DNA of 64,000 nt from Halorubrum amylolyticum (GCF_004114995.1 NZ_SDJP01000011.1:19598-83597), one strand, 5' to 3'; counted from the stretch's first letter, positions 7,776 through 17,259 are shown. Program-made: numbers and translations. Notes: generated by a model not told the origin, from the letters alone.

Positions 7776-9191
7776 TCACCGCTCCGGGTGGATCGGGGCG
7801 TCGAACCCCCCGCGGACCAGCGGCTTCGCGACGTGGCGCCGGGCGCTCGGCGGGACCTCGTACCAGCCGGGCGCTAACTCCCGCTCGATCGGCTCCGCAA
7901 CCTTCCCGGGCGCGTCGGTGCCGCAGTCGCGACAGCGGTACCCCTGACCCCGTCCCGCCGAGGACATCGACCGCCCGCAGTCGGGACAGGTCGGCACGAC
8001 GGGCTCCGTCTCGACGAGGTCGCGCACGGCGAGCTTCTCCAGTTTCAGCGTCGCCGTCGGGCGTCCGTCGCCCGGTGGGTCGCGTTCGGTATCGCCCTCG
8101 ACCGACCGGACCTCGTGCTCCCCGCACACAGTCACCCGGTCGCCGGGACGGAGGGCGCGCACGCGGTCTCGGAACCGGCCGGTCGGCTCGAACGCGACAC
8201 ACCGGAGCTCGGGGGCGTGATCGCCGTCGGACGCGGCCACGTCGACGTGGACGTGCCCGCCGCGTTTCGTCTCCGGCTCGCTCGCGACGACGCCGGCGAC
8301 GCGGTAGCCCGCGCCGTCGCGGAGGTCGCCGATCGCGCCGGGCGCGAGGTGCGCGTCGGTGCCCTGGTTCGTCAGGAACGTCGCCGCGCGCTCGACCGGC
8401 TCGGAGTCGATCGCCGCGGCGACCTCGCGGCACGCGTCGGCGTCGTCGCCGCGGACCCCGTGGAGGATCGGGCCTGGAGCGTTCGGGACGCAGACCGCCT
8501 CTCCGGTCCCGCGGTCGACGGTGTCCCAGACGGTCGGGTACCCGCGATCGGCGGCCGCGAAGACGCTCTCGATATCGACGTCGCGGGGCGTGCCGCAGCG
8601 GTCCAGTTCGCGGTAGGAGATGCGCTCGACGGTCCAGTCGTCGAACGCGGCGGGAGCGCCGACCGCCGCGAGCGCGCCGATCCGGCCGCGTCCCGCGACG
8701 GCCTCCGCGTCCGCCTTCCTGCAGTCCGCGTCGATCTCTCCCCCGGACCCGAACGCCGCGTGGCGGAAAGCGTGCGCGTCGGCGAGGTCGAGGGCCTCGT
8801 CGAGGGAGAGCCGGTGTCGGAGCGCACGGTGGGCGAAGTCGGCCACGTCGGCGGGAATCGGGGTGGTACTCGGAGCAAACGGATCGCCGGCGGTATCGAT
8901 GTCGGCGACGACGACGCCGGGCGAGGTCCGGGGGTCGTCGGCCGCCGCGAACTCCCGGACCGTTTCGGCGGCGAGGTCGAAGGCCACCTCCGCGTCGACG
9001 CCGGAGACGTGGAGCGCGACCGCGGCGTTGCCCCGCGTCTTGTGTTTCACCGCGGGATTGAGCCGGACGAGGAGCCGGCGGCGGACGCGGCCGCCGGCCG
9101 CACCGAGCCGCTCGGCCAGCCGCGCGCCGACGTACGTCGTGCACATCCCGCGCTTGCGGGAGTCGGTGTCGTCGACCGCGACGATGGGCAT
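7776..9191 (-). CDS. tiaS: tRNA(Ile2) 2-agmatinylcytidine synthetase
   Basis: A 471-aa archaeal enzyme that joins agmatine to C34 of the CAU-anticodon tRNA-Ile so that it reads AUA. The start MPIVAVDDTDSRKRGMCTTYVG is the conserved TiaS N-terminus (DDTDS block). It is followed by the kinase-like core, including HKTRGNAAVALH and FLTNQGTDAH, an OB-fold region (about 310-375) and a C-terminal zinc ribbon CPDCGRS...YRCRDCGT (about 400-425). The frame stays open far upstream, but the ATG at 9191 gives the family start. It is divergent from the HTH gene. Confidence 0.93.
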   Translation of the reverse strand: MPIVAVDDTDSRKRGMCTTYVGARLAERLGAAGGRVRRRLLVRLNPAVKHKTRGNAAVALHVSGVDAEVAFDLAAETVREFAAADDPRTSPGVVVADIDTAGDPFAPSTTPIPADVADFAHRALRHRLSLDEALDLADAHAFRHAAFGSGGEIDADCRKADAEAVAGRGRIGALAAVGAPAAFDDWTVERISYRELDRCGTPRDVDIESVFAAADRGYPTVWDTVDRGTGEAVCVPNAPGPILHGVRGDDADACREVAAAIDSEPVERAATFLTNQGTDAHLAPGAIGDLRDGAGYRVAGVVASEPETKRGGHVHVDVAASDGDHAPELRCVAFEPTGRFRDRVRALRPGDRVTVCGEHEVRSVEGDTERDPPGDGRPTATLKLEKLAVRDLVETEPVVPTCPDCGRSMSSAGRGQGYRCRDCGTDAPGKVAEPIERELAPGWYEVPPSARRHVAKPLVRGGFDAPIHPER

Positions 9192-9347
9192 ACGTGCCCT
9201 CTCTCGCTCCCGGACAAACCGGTTTCGGCGCGGGGACGGAACAGCAGAGAGGGAAGCACCGATTAACGAGTATATAACTGCGTCGACGCCCCGATCGAGA
9301 AAATCGCAGGCTGGCGGGGCTTTCGAGCGCGTACGACTGACACAACG

Positions 9348-9356
9348 CATATATAC
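9348..9356 (+). promoter_or_regulatory. TATA box of HTH regulator gene
   Basis: CATATATAC centred about 26 nt before the ATG at 9378. A second A/T-rich block (GAGTATATAAC, about 9268-9278) in the same intergenic stretch could serve tiaS or a distal start. Confidence 0.55.
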
Positions 9357-9377
9357 GGCGAGCCGCTTATTTCGACC

Positions 9378-10349
9378 ATGTCCCGGACTGCGCTGATCGA
9401 AAACATCACCGCGATGCTGGAGGATGCGGGCTTCCTCGTCAGCGACCGGTGTGCGGTCCGGCCCAAGAGCTTCGACGTGGCGGCCCGGCGCGACGAGGAC
9501 CTCGTCCTGCTGAAGATTCTCGGGAACGTCGACGCGCTCGACGCGGAGACCGGCGCGGAGATGCGCCGGCTCGGCGAGTACCTGCAGGGGACGCCGATGG
9601 TGATCGGGGTCCGGACCCGCGACGAGGACCTGAAGCCGGGCGTCGTCTACTTCCGGCACGGCGTCCCGGTGATCAACCCCGACACGGGGTACGACCTGTT
9701 CGTCGAGGGGATGCCGCCGCTCATCTACGCGGCTCCCGGCGGGCTCTACGTCAGCCTCGACGGCGACCTGCTGGCCGACGAGCGCGAGGAGCGCGGCTGG
9801 TCGCTCGGCCGCCTCGCGACCGAGCTCGGCGTCTCTCGCCGCACCGTCTCGAAGTACGAGGACGGGATGAACGCCTCCATCGAGGTGGCGATCCAGCTGG
9901 AAGAGCTGTTCAACGAGCCCTTCTCCAGCCCGGTCGACGTGCTCGACGGCGCCGACGAGGTCCGCGACGCCGACCCCACCCCCTCGGCGCCCGAGACCGA
10001 CCCCGACGACGAGCACGTCCTTCACGTGCTCACGAACGCGGGCTTCACGGTCCACCCGACCGCCCGCGCGCCGTTCAAGGCCGTCTCCGAGGACGAGGGG
10101 AGCTCCGCGGCGCGGGTGCTCACCGGTCACTCGACGTTCACGCCGGCCGCCGAGAAACGCGCGCGGATCATGTCCTCGATCGGCGAGGTGGCGCAGACCC
10201 GCTCGGTGTACTTCACCGAGGAGGACGAGGAGCGCGAGTCGGTCGACGGCACCGCCCTCGTCTCCTGCGAGGAGCTCGCCGGCATCTCCGACCCCGAAGA
10301 GATCCGCGAGCTCATCCGCGACCGGGCGAAGGCGCCGTCCGAGGCCTGA
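9378..10349 (+). CDS. archaeal HTH-type transcriptional regulator
   Basis: A 323-aa protein of the archaeal family annotated as putative HTH-type transcriptional regulatory protein. Residues 1-120 form an N-terminal domain ([24 protein letters not shown]...[11 protein letters not shown]) with a restriction-endonuclease-like look. A Cro/C1-type helix-turn-helix lies at about 130-185 ([20 protein letters not shown] then [16 protein letters not shown]). A C-terminal domain (about 215-315) partly repeats the N-terminal fold ([20 protein letters not shown]). Target genes are unknown. It is nearly leaderless by its TATA spacing. Confidence 0.85.
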   Translation: MSRTALIENITAMLEDAGFLVSDRCAVRPKSFDVAARRDEDLVLLKILGNVDALDAETGAEMRRLGEYLQGTPMVIGVRTRDEDLKPGVVYFRHGVPVINPDTGYDLFVEGMPPLIYAAPGGLYVSLDGDLLADEREERGWSLGRLATELGVSRRTVSKYEDGMNASIEVAIQLEELFNEPFSSPVDVLDGADEVRDADPTPSAPETDPDDEHVLHVLTNAGFTVHPTARAPFKAVSEDEGSSAARVLTGHSTFTPAAEKRARIMSSIGEVAQTRSVYFTEEDEERESVDGTALVSCEELAGISDPEEIRELIRDRAKAPSEA

Positions 10350-10377
10350 CGCCCGCCGCCGGCGCTCCCACGGGCCG

Positions 10378-12126
10378 CTAACGACCGAGCAGTCGGCTGA
10401 AGAATCCGCCGTCCTCGTCCTCGTCGTCCGACTCCTCCTCCTCCTCGGAGAGGACCGTGTTCATCATCCCGGTGTCGTCGTCGCGGAACGGGACGCTCCC
10501 TGCAAGCTCGTCGTCCGCATCGGCGTCCGGTTCCGCGCCCGCTCCGGATTCCGCGTCTGTCTCCGGTTCCGCGCCCGCTCCGGACTCCGGGTCTGTCCTT
10601 GGCTCCGCGTCCGGCGGCGACCGGGCTCGTCCCTCGGCACCCGTCGCCTCGCCGCCGGTGACTCCCTCGTCCGGCGAGTCGTCCTCTGGCGAGTCGTCCG
10701 TCGGATCGGCACTCGCCGACGAGTCGTCCGTCGGGCCGACGGACGGATCGCCCTCGTCGTCGAACGTCGTCGGTTCGAGGCCCTCCTCGATCATCGCCTC
10801 GAGGTCGTCGGCGTCGACGTGACGCTCCCCGACCGCCTCCGTCTCGCCGGCGACCGCGTCGCGATCGGCGTCGGCGGAGCCGTCGGGCTCCCCGAGGCTC
10901 CCGGACTCCCCGACGCCCCCGGTCTCTCCGCGCCTCGCGGCGTCTCCGGTGTCTGCGATGTCTCCGGTGTCTGCGATGTCCCCGGGGTCCGCGGCGTCTC
11001 CGGGGTCAGAAGTGTCCTCGACGGGCGACTCCGCCGCGACGATGATGTCCTCCTCGTCGCTCGGCTCGCCGAGGCCCGCCCGGTCCGAGTCCGCGACGAT
11101 GATGTCCTCCTCGTCTTCGGCGTCCGGGTCGGCGGACCCCTCGGCGGCGTCGGCGCCTCCTCGTCCGGCGTCGTCCGGCTTTTCAGCGTCGTCCGGCCCT
11201 TCGGAGCTGCTCGGTTCTTCGGAGCTGCTCGGTTCTTCGGAGCTGCTCGGTTCTTCGGAGCTGCTCGGCCCTTCGGCGTCGTCCTCGTCGGGGGAGGCGG
11301 CTTCCGCGCGTGACTCGCCTCCGCCCGCGACCGCGTCCCCGGCGGCGGCCGCGCCCGCGCGCTCCCCGCTCTCCGGCGCCGCGTCGCCCCCGACGGCGAG
11401 CCCGGGGCCGTCGATCGCCGCGCCGGTCAGCGCCCGCGTCAGGTCCCGGTACGCGCGGGTCGCCGGGGCGTCCGGGGCGAAGGCGGGGAGCGGCTGGCCC
11501 GACTCCGCCGCGCGCACCACCGCGTCGTCCTCCGGGATGCGTCCGATCACCGCCGTATCGAGCGTCTCCTCGACCGCGTCGATCGGGGCGTCGGCCGCGG
11601 CGGTCGCGGGGTCGAGGCGGGTGATCGCCGCGCCCGCGACGGAGCCGCCGAGCCGCTCGGTCAGCCGGCGGGTCTTCTCGGTGTCGCCGAGGGCGGTCCG
11701 CTCCGCCGTGGAGACGAGCAGGGTCTCGTCCGCGATCCCGAGCGGGAGCGTGGAGTCGTGTGAGAGCCCCGCGCCGGCGTCGACGAACACGTAGTCGGCG
11801 TCGTCGAAGGCGTCGACGACCTCGAGGAGCCCGGAGGGGTCGGCCGCCGCGTACGCCTTCAGCTCCGCCGCGCCCGGGACGACGCGGAGGCCGACCGGCC
11901 CCTCGTGGACGGCGTCGCGGGGGGCGGCCGCCCCCGCCAGCACGTCGTGGAGGGTGATCCCGCCGGGGGTCACGCCCACGGCCTCCGCGAGGTTCGCCAT
12001 GCCGAGGTCGGCGTCGATCGCGACGACGTCGGCGCCCGAGTCGGCCAGGAGCGTCGCCACCGCCGCGGTCGTGGTGGTCTTCCCGACCCCACCTTTCGCC
12101 GACGCGACCGCATACACCGTTGCCAT
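10378..12126 (-). CDS. minD4: MinD4-like ATPase with long acidic tail
   Basis: A 582-aa protein. Residues 1-235 are a ParA/MinD ATPase with a deviant Walker A (SAKGGVGKTT, K11 and K16), the switch VVAIDADLGMANL and Walker B-like YVFVDAGAG. The rest is a low-complexity acidic tail with four PSSSEE/PSSSEG repeats and two DEEDIIVA blocks. The protein ends GGFFSRLLGR, like a MinD membrane-targeting helix. Haloferax MinD4 is an ATPase with a long C-terminal extension that positions archaella and chemosensory arrays. As I recall, its gene also lies close to the atp locus, as it does here. The ATG at 12126 is taken as the family start. Confidence 0.78.
   Translation of the reverse strand: MATVYAVASAKGGVGKTTTTAAVATLLADSGADVVAIDADLGMANLAEAVGVTPGGITLHDVLAGAAAPRDAVHEGPVGLRVVPGAAELKAYAAADPSGLLEVVDAFDDADYVFVDAGAGLSHDSTLPLGIADETLLVSTAERTALGDTEKTRRLTERLGGSVAGAAITRLDPATAAADAPIDAVEETLDTAVIGRIPEDDAVVRAAESGQPLPAFAPDAPATRAYRDLTRALTGAAIDGPGLAVGGDAAPESGERAGAAAAGDAVAGGGESRAEAASPDEDDAEGPSSSEEPSSSEEPSSSEEPSSSEGPDDAEKPDDAGRGGADAAEGSADPDAEDEEDIIVADSDRAGLGEPSDEEDIIVAAESPVEDTSDPGDAADPGDIADTGDIADTGDAARRGETGGVGESGSLGEPDGSADADRDAVAGETEAVGERHVDADDLEAMIEEGLEPTTFDDEGDPSVGPTDDSSASADPTDDSPEDDSPDEGVTGGEATGAEGRARSPPDAEPRTDPESGAGAEPETDAESGAGAEPDADADDELAGSVPFRDDDTGMMNTVLSEEEEESDDEDEDGGFFSRLLGR
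11198..11275. repeat. 18-bp coding repeats in minD4 tail
   Basis: About four tandem copies of an 18-bp unit (GGAGCTGCTCGGTTCTTC on the plus strand) that encode the PSSSEE repeats of the MinD4 tail. Confidence 0.85.
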
Positions 12127-12244
12127 ACGGTGAGGGTCCGGCGACTGGCACTTAAATGTAGGCGGCGACGGCGCGATCGCGGCGGCGTTTCGGCGCGATC
12201 GACCGCCCGAATCGCCGGAACCGCGCGCGCACTTTCGCAAACAC

Positions 12245-12251
12245 CTTATAC
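12245..12251 (+). promoter_or_regulatory. TATA box of atp operon
   Basis: CTTATAC lies about 35 nt before the atpH ATG, predicting a short leader of roughly 10 nt. The divergent minD4 has its own TATA-like ATTTAAGT on the minus strand near 12150-12158. Confidence 0.55.
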
Positions 12252-12282
12252 GTCGCTTGTAGAGTTTCAGGCGATTAGTAGC

Positions 12283-12639
12283 ATGGCGAGACCAGAGGTG
12301 CTCGACCGGATCAAGGAGGCTGAAACGGAGGCGGACGAGATCATCGCGGAGGCGGAATCGGACGCCGACGAGCGCCTCGCCGAGGCTCGACGGCGCGCGG
12401 AGGAGATCCGCGCGGAGGCCGAGGAAGAGGCGGACTCCGAGGCCGACGACCGGCTGGCGGCGGCCCGCGAGGAGATCGAGGAGCGCCGCGAGGAGATCCT
12501 CGAATCGGGTCGTGCCGACCGCGACGAGCTCGAACGCGAGGCCCGCGAGCGCGTGGACTCGGCCGTCGACTACGCCGTCGAACGGTTCGAAGAAGCGGTG
12601 AACCAACAGGCCGAGGAGGCGGTGGATGCTCAGGCCTGA
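12283..12639 (+). CDS. atpH: A-type ATP synthase subunit H
   Basis: A 118-aa, almost wholly helical, highly charged peripheral-stalk subunit. It consists of continuous coiled-coil heptads rich in Glu, Ala and Arg (ARRRAEEIRAEAEEEAD and similar). It pairs with AtpE to form the stator stalk linking the A1 head to subunit I. The start MARPEVLDRIKEAETEADEI is typical. It is the first gene of the operon and overlaps atpI by 14 nt, so the two are probably translationally coupled. Confidence 0.88.
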   Translation: MARPEVLDRIKEAETEADEIIAEAESDADERLAEARRRAEEIRAEAEEEADSEADDRLAAAREEIEERREEILESGRADRDELEREARERVDSAVDYAVERFEEAVNQQAEEAVDAQA

Positions 12640-14860
12640 GCGGATGAGTAAGGTGTCGGTGACGGGATCGAAGCGCGTCATCGACGACGTGATCGAGGCG
12701 ACGTACGAACACCACTCCCTGCACGTCACCGACTACGACGAGCGCTACGAGGGGTTCGCGCCCGGCGAGTCGCTCGACGGCGCGGAGACCGTCAACGAGA
12801 AGCTCGTCACCGTGCGCTCGCTGGAGAGCATTCTCGACGTCGAGGGCGACGAGGTCGACGGCGCCCGCCCGCTCGGCGACGAGGAGCTCGAAGCGGAGCT
12901 CGACGACGTGCGCGAGCGCGTCAACGAGCTCAACGACCGGCGCGACGAGCTGCAGACCGAGATCCGCGACCGGCAGGAGGAGATCGACCGGATGGAACCG
13001 TTCGCGGATCTCGGCGTCGAGCTCGACCTGCTCGGCGGCTACGACTCGCTCGAAGTCGTCGTCGGCGAGGCGAAGCCGGAGGCGGTCGAGGCGACGCTCG
13101 CCGACGCGGACGGGATCGACGCGTTCGAGGTGTTCGCCGGGAGCGACGTGGTGGCGATCTTCGCGCGCCCCGCGGACGGGGCCGACGAGGGGGTCCTCCA
13201 GGACTCGCTCGTGGGCGTCGACATCGCGCTGCTGGAGGTCCCCGAGGCGGACGCCAGCCCGAGCGAGTACGTCGCGGAGCTGGAGCGCGAACGCGAGTCG
13301 CTCCGGAACGACCTCGACGAGGTCGAGGCGGAGCTCGCGGCGGTGAAAGAGGAGACGGCCGGCTTCCTGCTGCGCGCCGAGGAGCAGCTCACCATCGAGG
13401 CCGAGAAGAAGCAGGCGCCGCTCTCCTTCGCGACCACCGAGAACGCCTTCATCGCCGAGGGATGGGTCCCGACCGAGACGTTCCCCGACCTGCAGGCGGC
13501 GGTCGCCGACGCGGTCGGCGACCACGCCGAGGTCGAGGAGCTGGAGCGCGCGTCGTTCACCCCCGACGGCGACCACCACACGGAGGCGGTCGCTGACGGC
13601 GGCGGCGCGGGCGGCGCCGAGGTCGCGACCGCGGCAGGCGACGACGCCGAGCGCGAGGCGGCCACGGACGGCGGCCACGCGACCCACGGCGGCGACGACC
13701 CGCCGGTCGTCCAGAACAACGGGAGCGCGGCCGGCCCCTTCGAGCTGCTCGTGCAGGGGTTCGGGCGGCCGAAGTACTCGGAGTTCGACCCCACGCTTTT
13801 AGTCTTCCTCACGTTCCCGCTCATGTTCGGCTTCATGATCGGCGACGTGGGGTACGGCGTGTTGTACGCCGCCATCGGCGCCTTCCTGTACCGCAACTAC
13901 GAGGGCACGTTCCGGGAGCTCGGCGCCGTCGCGCTGTGGGCCGGCGGCTTCACGGTCCTGTTCGGGATCTACTTCGGGATCGACGTGTTCGGCTACCACG
14001 CGTACCAGCTGCTGCCGGGCGAGGTCCACTGGCCCGTCGACGGGAAGGGCCTCTCGCCGGCGGACATCGACTGGGCGCTGTCGTTCCTGGTCGCCAGCGT
14101 GCTGTTCGGGCTCGCGCACCTGAACGTGGGACACGTCCTCTCGTTCGTGAGCAACTACCAGCAGCACGACCTGAAGCACGCGCTGTACGAGGGCGGCTCG
14201 TGGCTGCTGATCCTCAACGGCGCGTGGGTCTGGATCTTCAGCCAGCACCTCCCCGGTCCGAAGCCGGACTTCCTGTTCGACTCGTTCTCGATACTCACCT
14301 TCGGGGCCGTGTCGTTCGCCGGCTTCCCGGTCGCCGTCGGGTACGCCGCCATCGCGGCCATCGCGCTCGGCGTCGTCCTGCTCGCGATCGGCGAGCCGCC
14401 GGAGCTCGCCGAGGTGCTCTCGCCGATCGTCAACGTCATCTCGTACGCCCGGATCATGGCGGTGCTGCTCGCGAAGGGCGGGATGGCGCTGGCCGTGAAC
14501 CTGCTGGCGTTCGGGGCGTACATCGGCGAAGGCGGCGAGGGGAGCTTCCACTTCATCTTCTCCGCCGAGTACCTCGAGTACATCCGGAACCACCCGGAGG
14601 AGTACGAGCTCGTCTTCGCCGGGATCACGACCGCGTTCGACCCGGCCTCGATCGGCCTCGTCGGGATCGTCGCGCTCGTGGGCGGGATCGTCGTCGCGGT
14701 CGTCGGTCACATCGTCGTCCTCGCGCTCGGGGTCACCTCCGCCGGCATTCAGGCGGTGCGTCTCGAATACGTGGAGTTCTTCGGGAACTTCTACGAGGGC
14801 GGCGGGGACGCGTACCTGCCGTTCGGCTACGACCGGCAGTACACCGCCGACGAGGACTGA
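12626..14860 (+). CDS. atpI: A-type ATP synthase subunit I (stator a-type subunit)
   Basis: A 744-aa membrane subunit that forms the ion half-channels and joins the peripheral stalks to the rotor. The N-terminal cytoplasmic half (1-about 370) has coiled coils (DDVRERVNELNDRRDELQTE region, ERERESLRNDLDEVEAELAAV region) and a Gly/His/Asp-rich linker near 315-360 typical of haloarchaeal versions. Seven or eight membrane helices follow from about 385. VISYARIMAVLLAKGGMA contains the conserved arginine expected to face the rotor ring. Two possible starts lie seven codons apart (MLRPERM); the first overlaps atpH. Confidence 0.93.
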   Translation: MLRPERMSKVSVTGSKRVIDDVIEATYEHHSLHVTDYDERYEGFAPGESLDGAETVNEKLVTVRSLESILDVEGDEVDGARPLGDEELEAELDDVRERVNELNDRRDELQTEIRDRQEEIDRMEPFADLGVELDLLGGYDSLEVVVGEAKPEAVEATLADADGIDAFEVFAGSDVVAIFARPADGADEGVLQDSLVGVDIALLEVPEADASPSEYVAELERERESLRNDLDEVEAELAAVKEETAGFLLRAEEQLTIEAEKKQAPLSFATTENAFIAEGWVPTETFPDLQAAVADAVGDHAEVEELERASFTPDGDHHTEAVADGGGAGGAEVATAAGDDAEREAATDGGHATHGGDDPPVVQNNGSAAGPFELLVQGFGRPKYSEFDPTLLVFLTFPLMFGFMIGDVGYGVLYAAIGAFLYRNYEGTFRELGAVALWAGGFTVLFGIYFGIDVFGYHAYQLLPGEVHWPVDGKGLSPADIDWALSFLVASVLFGLAHLNVGHVLSFVSNYQQHDLKHALYEGGSWLLILNGAWVWIFSQHLPGPKPDFLFDSFSILTFGAVSFAGFPVAVGYAAIAAIALGVVLLAIGEPPELAEVLSPIVNVISYARIMAVLLAKGGMALAVNLLAFGAYIGEGGEGSFHFIFSAEYLEYIRNHPEEYELVFAGITTAFDPASIGLVGIVALVGGIVVAVVGHIVVLALGVTSAGIQAVRLEYVEFFGNFYEGGGDAYLPFGYDRQYTADED

Positions 14861-14975
14861 CGGCCGCGGTCCGGTCCGCGACCGGCCTCTCGGGCGCCGA
14901 CGGCGCCCGGAAATCGCCGTCGTTAGTCGCGTTTCTCTCCCGCCTCAGGGTCGCTCTATTCGGTCGTTTTGGGAA

Positions 14976-14985
14976 GCTTTATGAC
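14976..14985 (+). promoter_or_regulatory. possible internal promoter before atpK
   Basis: GCTTTATGAC lies in the 179-bp gap between atpI and atpK, the largest gap within the core operon. Transcription would start near 15005-15010 with a leader of about 30 nt. This could provide extra mRNA for the highly repeated rotor subunit. The evidence is position and composition only. Confidence 0.35.
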
Positions 14986-15039
14986 TACTGTGGCGGCAAC
15001 TAGCAACTGTTCGGAGACGAGCAACCGCAACTACTACCA

Positions 15040-15291
15040 ATGCTTGAAGCTACCAACGAACTCGGGAACGTCGCACTGCAGGCCGGTGGAACGCTGACTG
15101 ACGCCAACGCCGCGGCAGCACTCGCCGTCGGGCTGGCGGCGCTCGGCGCGGGGTACGCCGAGCGGGGGATCGGTTCCGCGGCCGTCGGCGCGATGGCCGA
15201 GGACGACGACCTGTTCGTCAACGGGCTCATTCTGACGGTCCTCCCCGAGACGATCGTCATTCTCGCACTCGTCGTCGTCTTCATCGTCTAA
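15040..15291 (+). CDS. atpK: A-type ATP synthase rotor ring subunit K (c subunit)
   Basis: An 83-aa proteolipid with two membrane helices (about 24-50 and 58-83) joined by a polar loop (MAEDDDLFVNG). The ion-binding carboxylate is E70 in VLPETIVILAL. The glycine pattern in helix 1 (AVGLAALGAGYAERGIGSAAVG) supports tight ring packing. It is a single-hairpin version with one Glu per monomer. It follows a 179-bp gap and precedes atpE by 22 bp. Confidence 0.93.
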   Translation: MLEATNELGNVALQAGGTLTDANAAAALAVGLAALGAGYAERGIGSAAVGAMAEDDDLFVNGLILTVLPETIVILALVVVFIV

Positions 15292-15313
15292 GCGGCACCC
15301 CCTTTCCACACCA

Positions 15314-15889
15314 ATGAGTTTGGACACTGTCGTTGAGGACGTTCGAGACGAAGCCCGCGCGCGTGCAGAGGAGATCCGCGAGGCGGCGGAGTCCGAGGCG
15401 GACGAGATCGTCGCCGAGGCGGAGGCCGACGCCGAGCGCATCCGCGAAGAGCGGCTCGCCGAGGTCGATCGACAGATCGATCAGGAGCGCGAGCAGACGC
15501 TCTCCTCGGCCAAACTCGAGGCCAAACAGGAGCGGCTCGGCGCTCGCCGCGACGTCTTGGAGGACGTCCGCGCCGACGTCGAGGCCGCCATCGAGGGGCT
15601 CGACGGCGATCGGCGCCGCGAGCTGACCGAGACGCTGCTCGACGCGACGCTCGCGGAGTTCGACGACGAGGAGGTCGCCGTCTACACCCGCGCCGAGGAC
15701 GTCGATCTCCTCGAGGAGCTCGTCGAGGGCCGCAACGCCGAGGTCGACGGCGAAGTCGACTGTCTCGGCGGCGTCGTCGCGGAGAGCGACACCTCTCGCG
15801 TTCGCGTGAACAACACGTTCGACTCGATCCTGGAGTCCGTCTGGGACGACGAGTTGAAGAACATCTCGGAGCGACTGTTCGACCAATGA
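15314..15889 (+). CDS. atpE: A-type ATP synthase subunit E
   Basis: A 191-aa peripheral-stalk subunit. The N-terminal half is a long charged helix (DEARARAEEIREAAESEADE...) that pairs with AtpH. The C-terminal globular part carries YTRAEDVDLLEELV and CLGGVVAESDTSRVRVNNTFDSILE, a well-conserved block. It overlaps atpC by 4 nt (ATGA), indicating coupling. Confidence 0.92.
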   Translation: MSLDTVVEDVRDEARARAEEIREAAESEADEIVAEAEADAERIREERLAEVDRQIDQEREQTLSSAKLEAKQERLGARRDVLEDVRADVEAAIEGLDGDRRRELTETLLDATLAEFDDEEVAVYTRAEDVDLLEELVEGRNAEVDGEVDCLGGVVAESDTSRVRVNNTFDSILESVWDDELKNISERLFDQ

Positions 15890-16932
15890 GCGCCGTCGGG
15901 AGCTCGAACCCAGAGTACGTCGTCGCGCGGGTTCGTGCCCGCCGCGGCAGCCTCTACGGCGACGAGGAGTACCGGAAGCTGACCCGGATGGGGCCGGCGG
16001 AGATCGCCCGGTTCATGGAGGAGTCGAGCTACGGCGCGGAGATCAACGCCCTCGGGAGCCGCCACGGCGGCGTGGACCTCATCGAGTACGCGCTGAACCG
16101 CAACCTCGCCGAGCAGTTCGACGACATCCTCGACTGGAGCGAGGGGTCGCTGTACGGCCTGATCGCCCGGTACCTCCGGAAGTTCGACGCTTGGAACGTG
16201 AAGACGGTCATCCGCGGCGTCTACACGGACGCGGACCAGTCGGCGATCGAGACCGACCTGATCCGCGCCGGCGAGTTCGACGACCGCCGGATGCGGCGGC
16301 TGCTGGAGGCCGACTCGATCGACGCCGTCGTCGAGGTGCTCGAAGACACCGTCTACGGGGACCCGCTCCGGGAGGCGTACGCCGAGTACGAGGAGACGGA
16401 CGTGCTGGTGCCGCTGGAGAACGCCGTCGACCGCGCGTTCTACGAGCGGCTCCTGTCGGGGCTCGGCAACGACGAGCCGACCCGCCAGTACGAGGCGTTC
16501 CTCAAGGCGGAGGTCGACTTCCGCAACGCGGCGAACGCCCTCCGGCTCGCCCGGTCGGGCGCGGACATCGACCCCGCGGCGTACTTCATCGAGGGCGGCG
16601 AGCTGTTCACCCGCGGGTCGCTCGCGCGGCTCGCGCGGAACCTCGACGACCTCGTTGAGTACATCGCCGACAGCCAGTACGGCGAGGAGCTCGGGCCCGC
16701 GCTGCGCGAACTCGAGGAGGCGGACAGCCTCATCGCGTTCGAGCACGCGACCGACGCCGCCCTGCTGGCGTACGGCGACCGGCTCGGCACGATCCACCCG
16801 GTGTCGGTGACGCCGGTGATCTCGTACATCCTCGCGAAGGAGCGGGAAGTCGAGAACATCCGGGCGATCGCCCGCGGGAAGGAGGCCGGGCTGTCGGCCG
16901 ACGAGATCGAATCGGAGCTGGTGATAACATGA
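15886..16932 (+). CDS. atpC: A-type ATP synthase subunit C (d-type)
   Basis: A 348-aa funnel-shaped subunit that links the central stalk to the membrane rotor ring. It is all helical with three pseudo-repeats. Conserved blocks include YVVARVRARRGSLYGDEEY near the N-terminus and HPVSVTPVISYILAKEREVEN then IRAIARGKEAGLS at the C-terminus, where LAKE-EVENIR is the family signature. It overlaps both atpE and atpF by 4 nt. Confidence 0.93.
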   Translation: MSAVGSSNPEYVVARVRARRGSLYGDEEYRKLTRMGPAEIARFMEESSYGAEINALGSRHGGVDLIEYALNRNLAEQFDDILDWSEGSLYGLIARYLRKFDAWNVKTVIRGVYTDADQSAIETDLIRAGEFDDRRMRRLLEADSIDAVVEVLEDTVYGDPLREAYAEYEETDVLVPLENAVDRAFYERLLSGLGNDEPTRQYEAFLKAEVDFRNAANALRLARSGADIDPAAYFIEGGELFTRGSLARLARNLDDLVEYIADSQYGEELGPALRELEEADSLIAFEHATDAALLAYGDRLGTIHPVSVTPVISYILAKEREVENIRAIARGKEAGLSADEIESELVIT

Positions 16933-17258
16933 GCCAGGAGATCGCCGTCGTCGGGAGCCCCGAGTTCACCACCGGATTCAGGCTCGCCGGCGTGCGGAAG
17001 TTCGAGAACGTACCGGACGACGAGAAGGACGAGCGGCTCGACGACGCCGTCGAACGGACCCTCGGCGACGAGGACACCGGCATCATCGTGATGCACGACG
17101 ACGACCTCGACCACCTCTCGCGGGGGACCCGCGAGGCGGTGGAGGGGAGCATCGAGCCCGTGCTCGTGACCCTCGGCGGGTCCGGCGCCGGCAGCGGCGG
17201 GCTGCGCGACCAGATCAAACGAGCCATCGGGATCGACCTGATGGAGGAGGACGACTAA
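16929..17258 (+). CDS. atpF: A-type ATP synthase subunit F
   Basis: A 109-aa central-stalk subunit with a CheY-like alpha/beta fold. It starts [22 protein letters not shown] (the family signature VxGxxxxxxGFxLAG) and has [11 protein letters not shown] in the middle strand. The C-terminal helix ([12 protein letters not shown]) is thought to contact the catalytic head. It precedes atpA by a single base. Confidence 0.93.
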   Translation: MSQEIAVVGSPEFTTGFRLAGVRKFENVPDDEKDERLDDAVERTLGDEDTGIIVMHDDDLDHLSRGTREAVEGSIEPVLVTLGGSGAGSGGLRDQIKRAIGIDLMEEDD

Positions 17259-17259
17259 T

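Noticed and set aside
9192..10130. Extension of tiaS to an upstream start giving 784 aa
   Set aside because: The added part overlaps the HTH gene in antisense and the conserved TiaS N-terminus starts at 9191.
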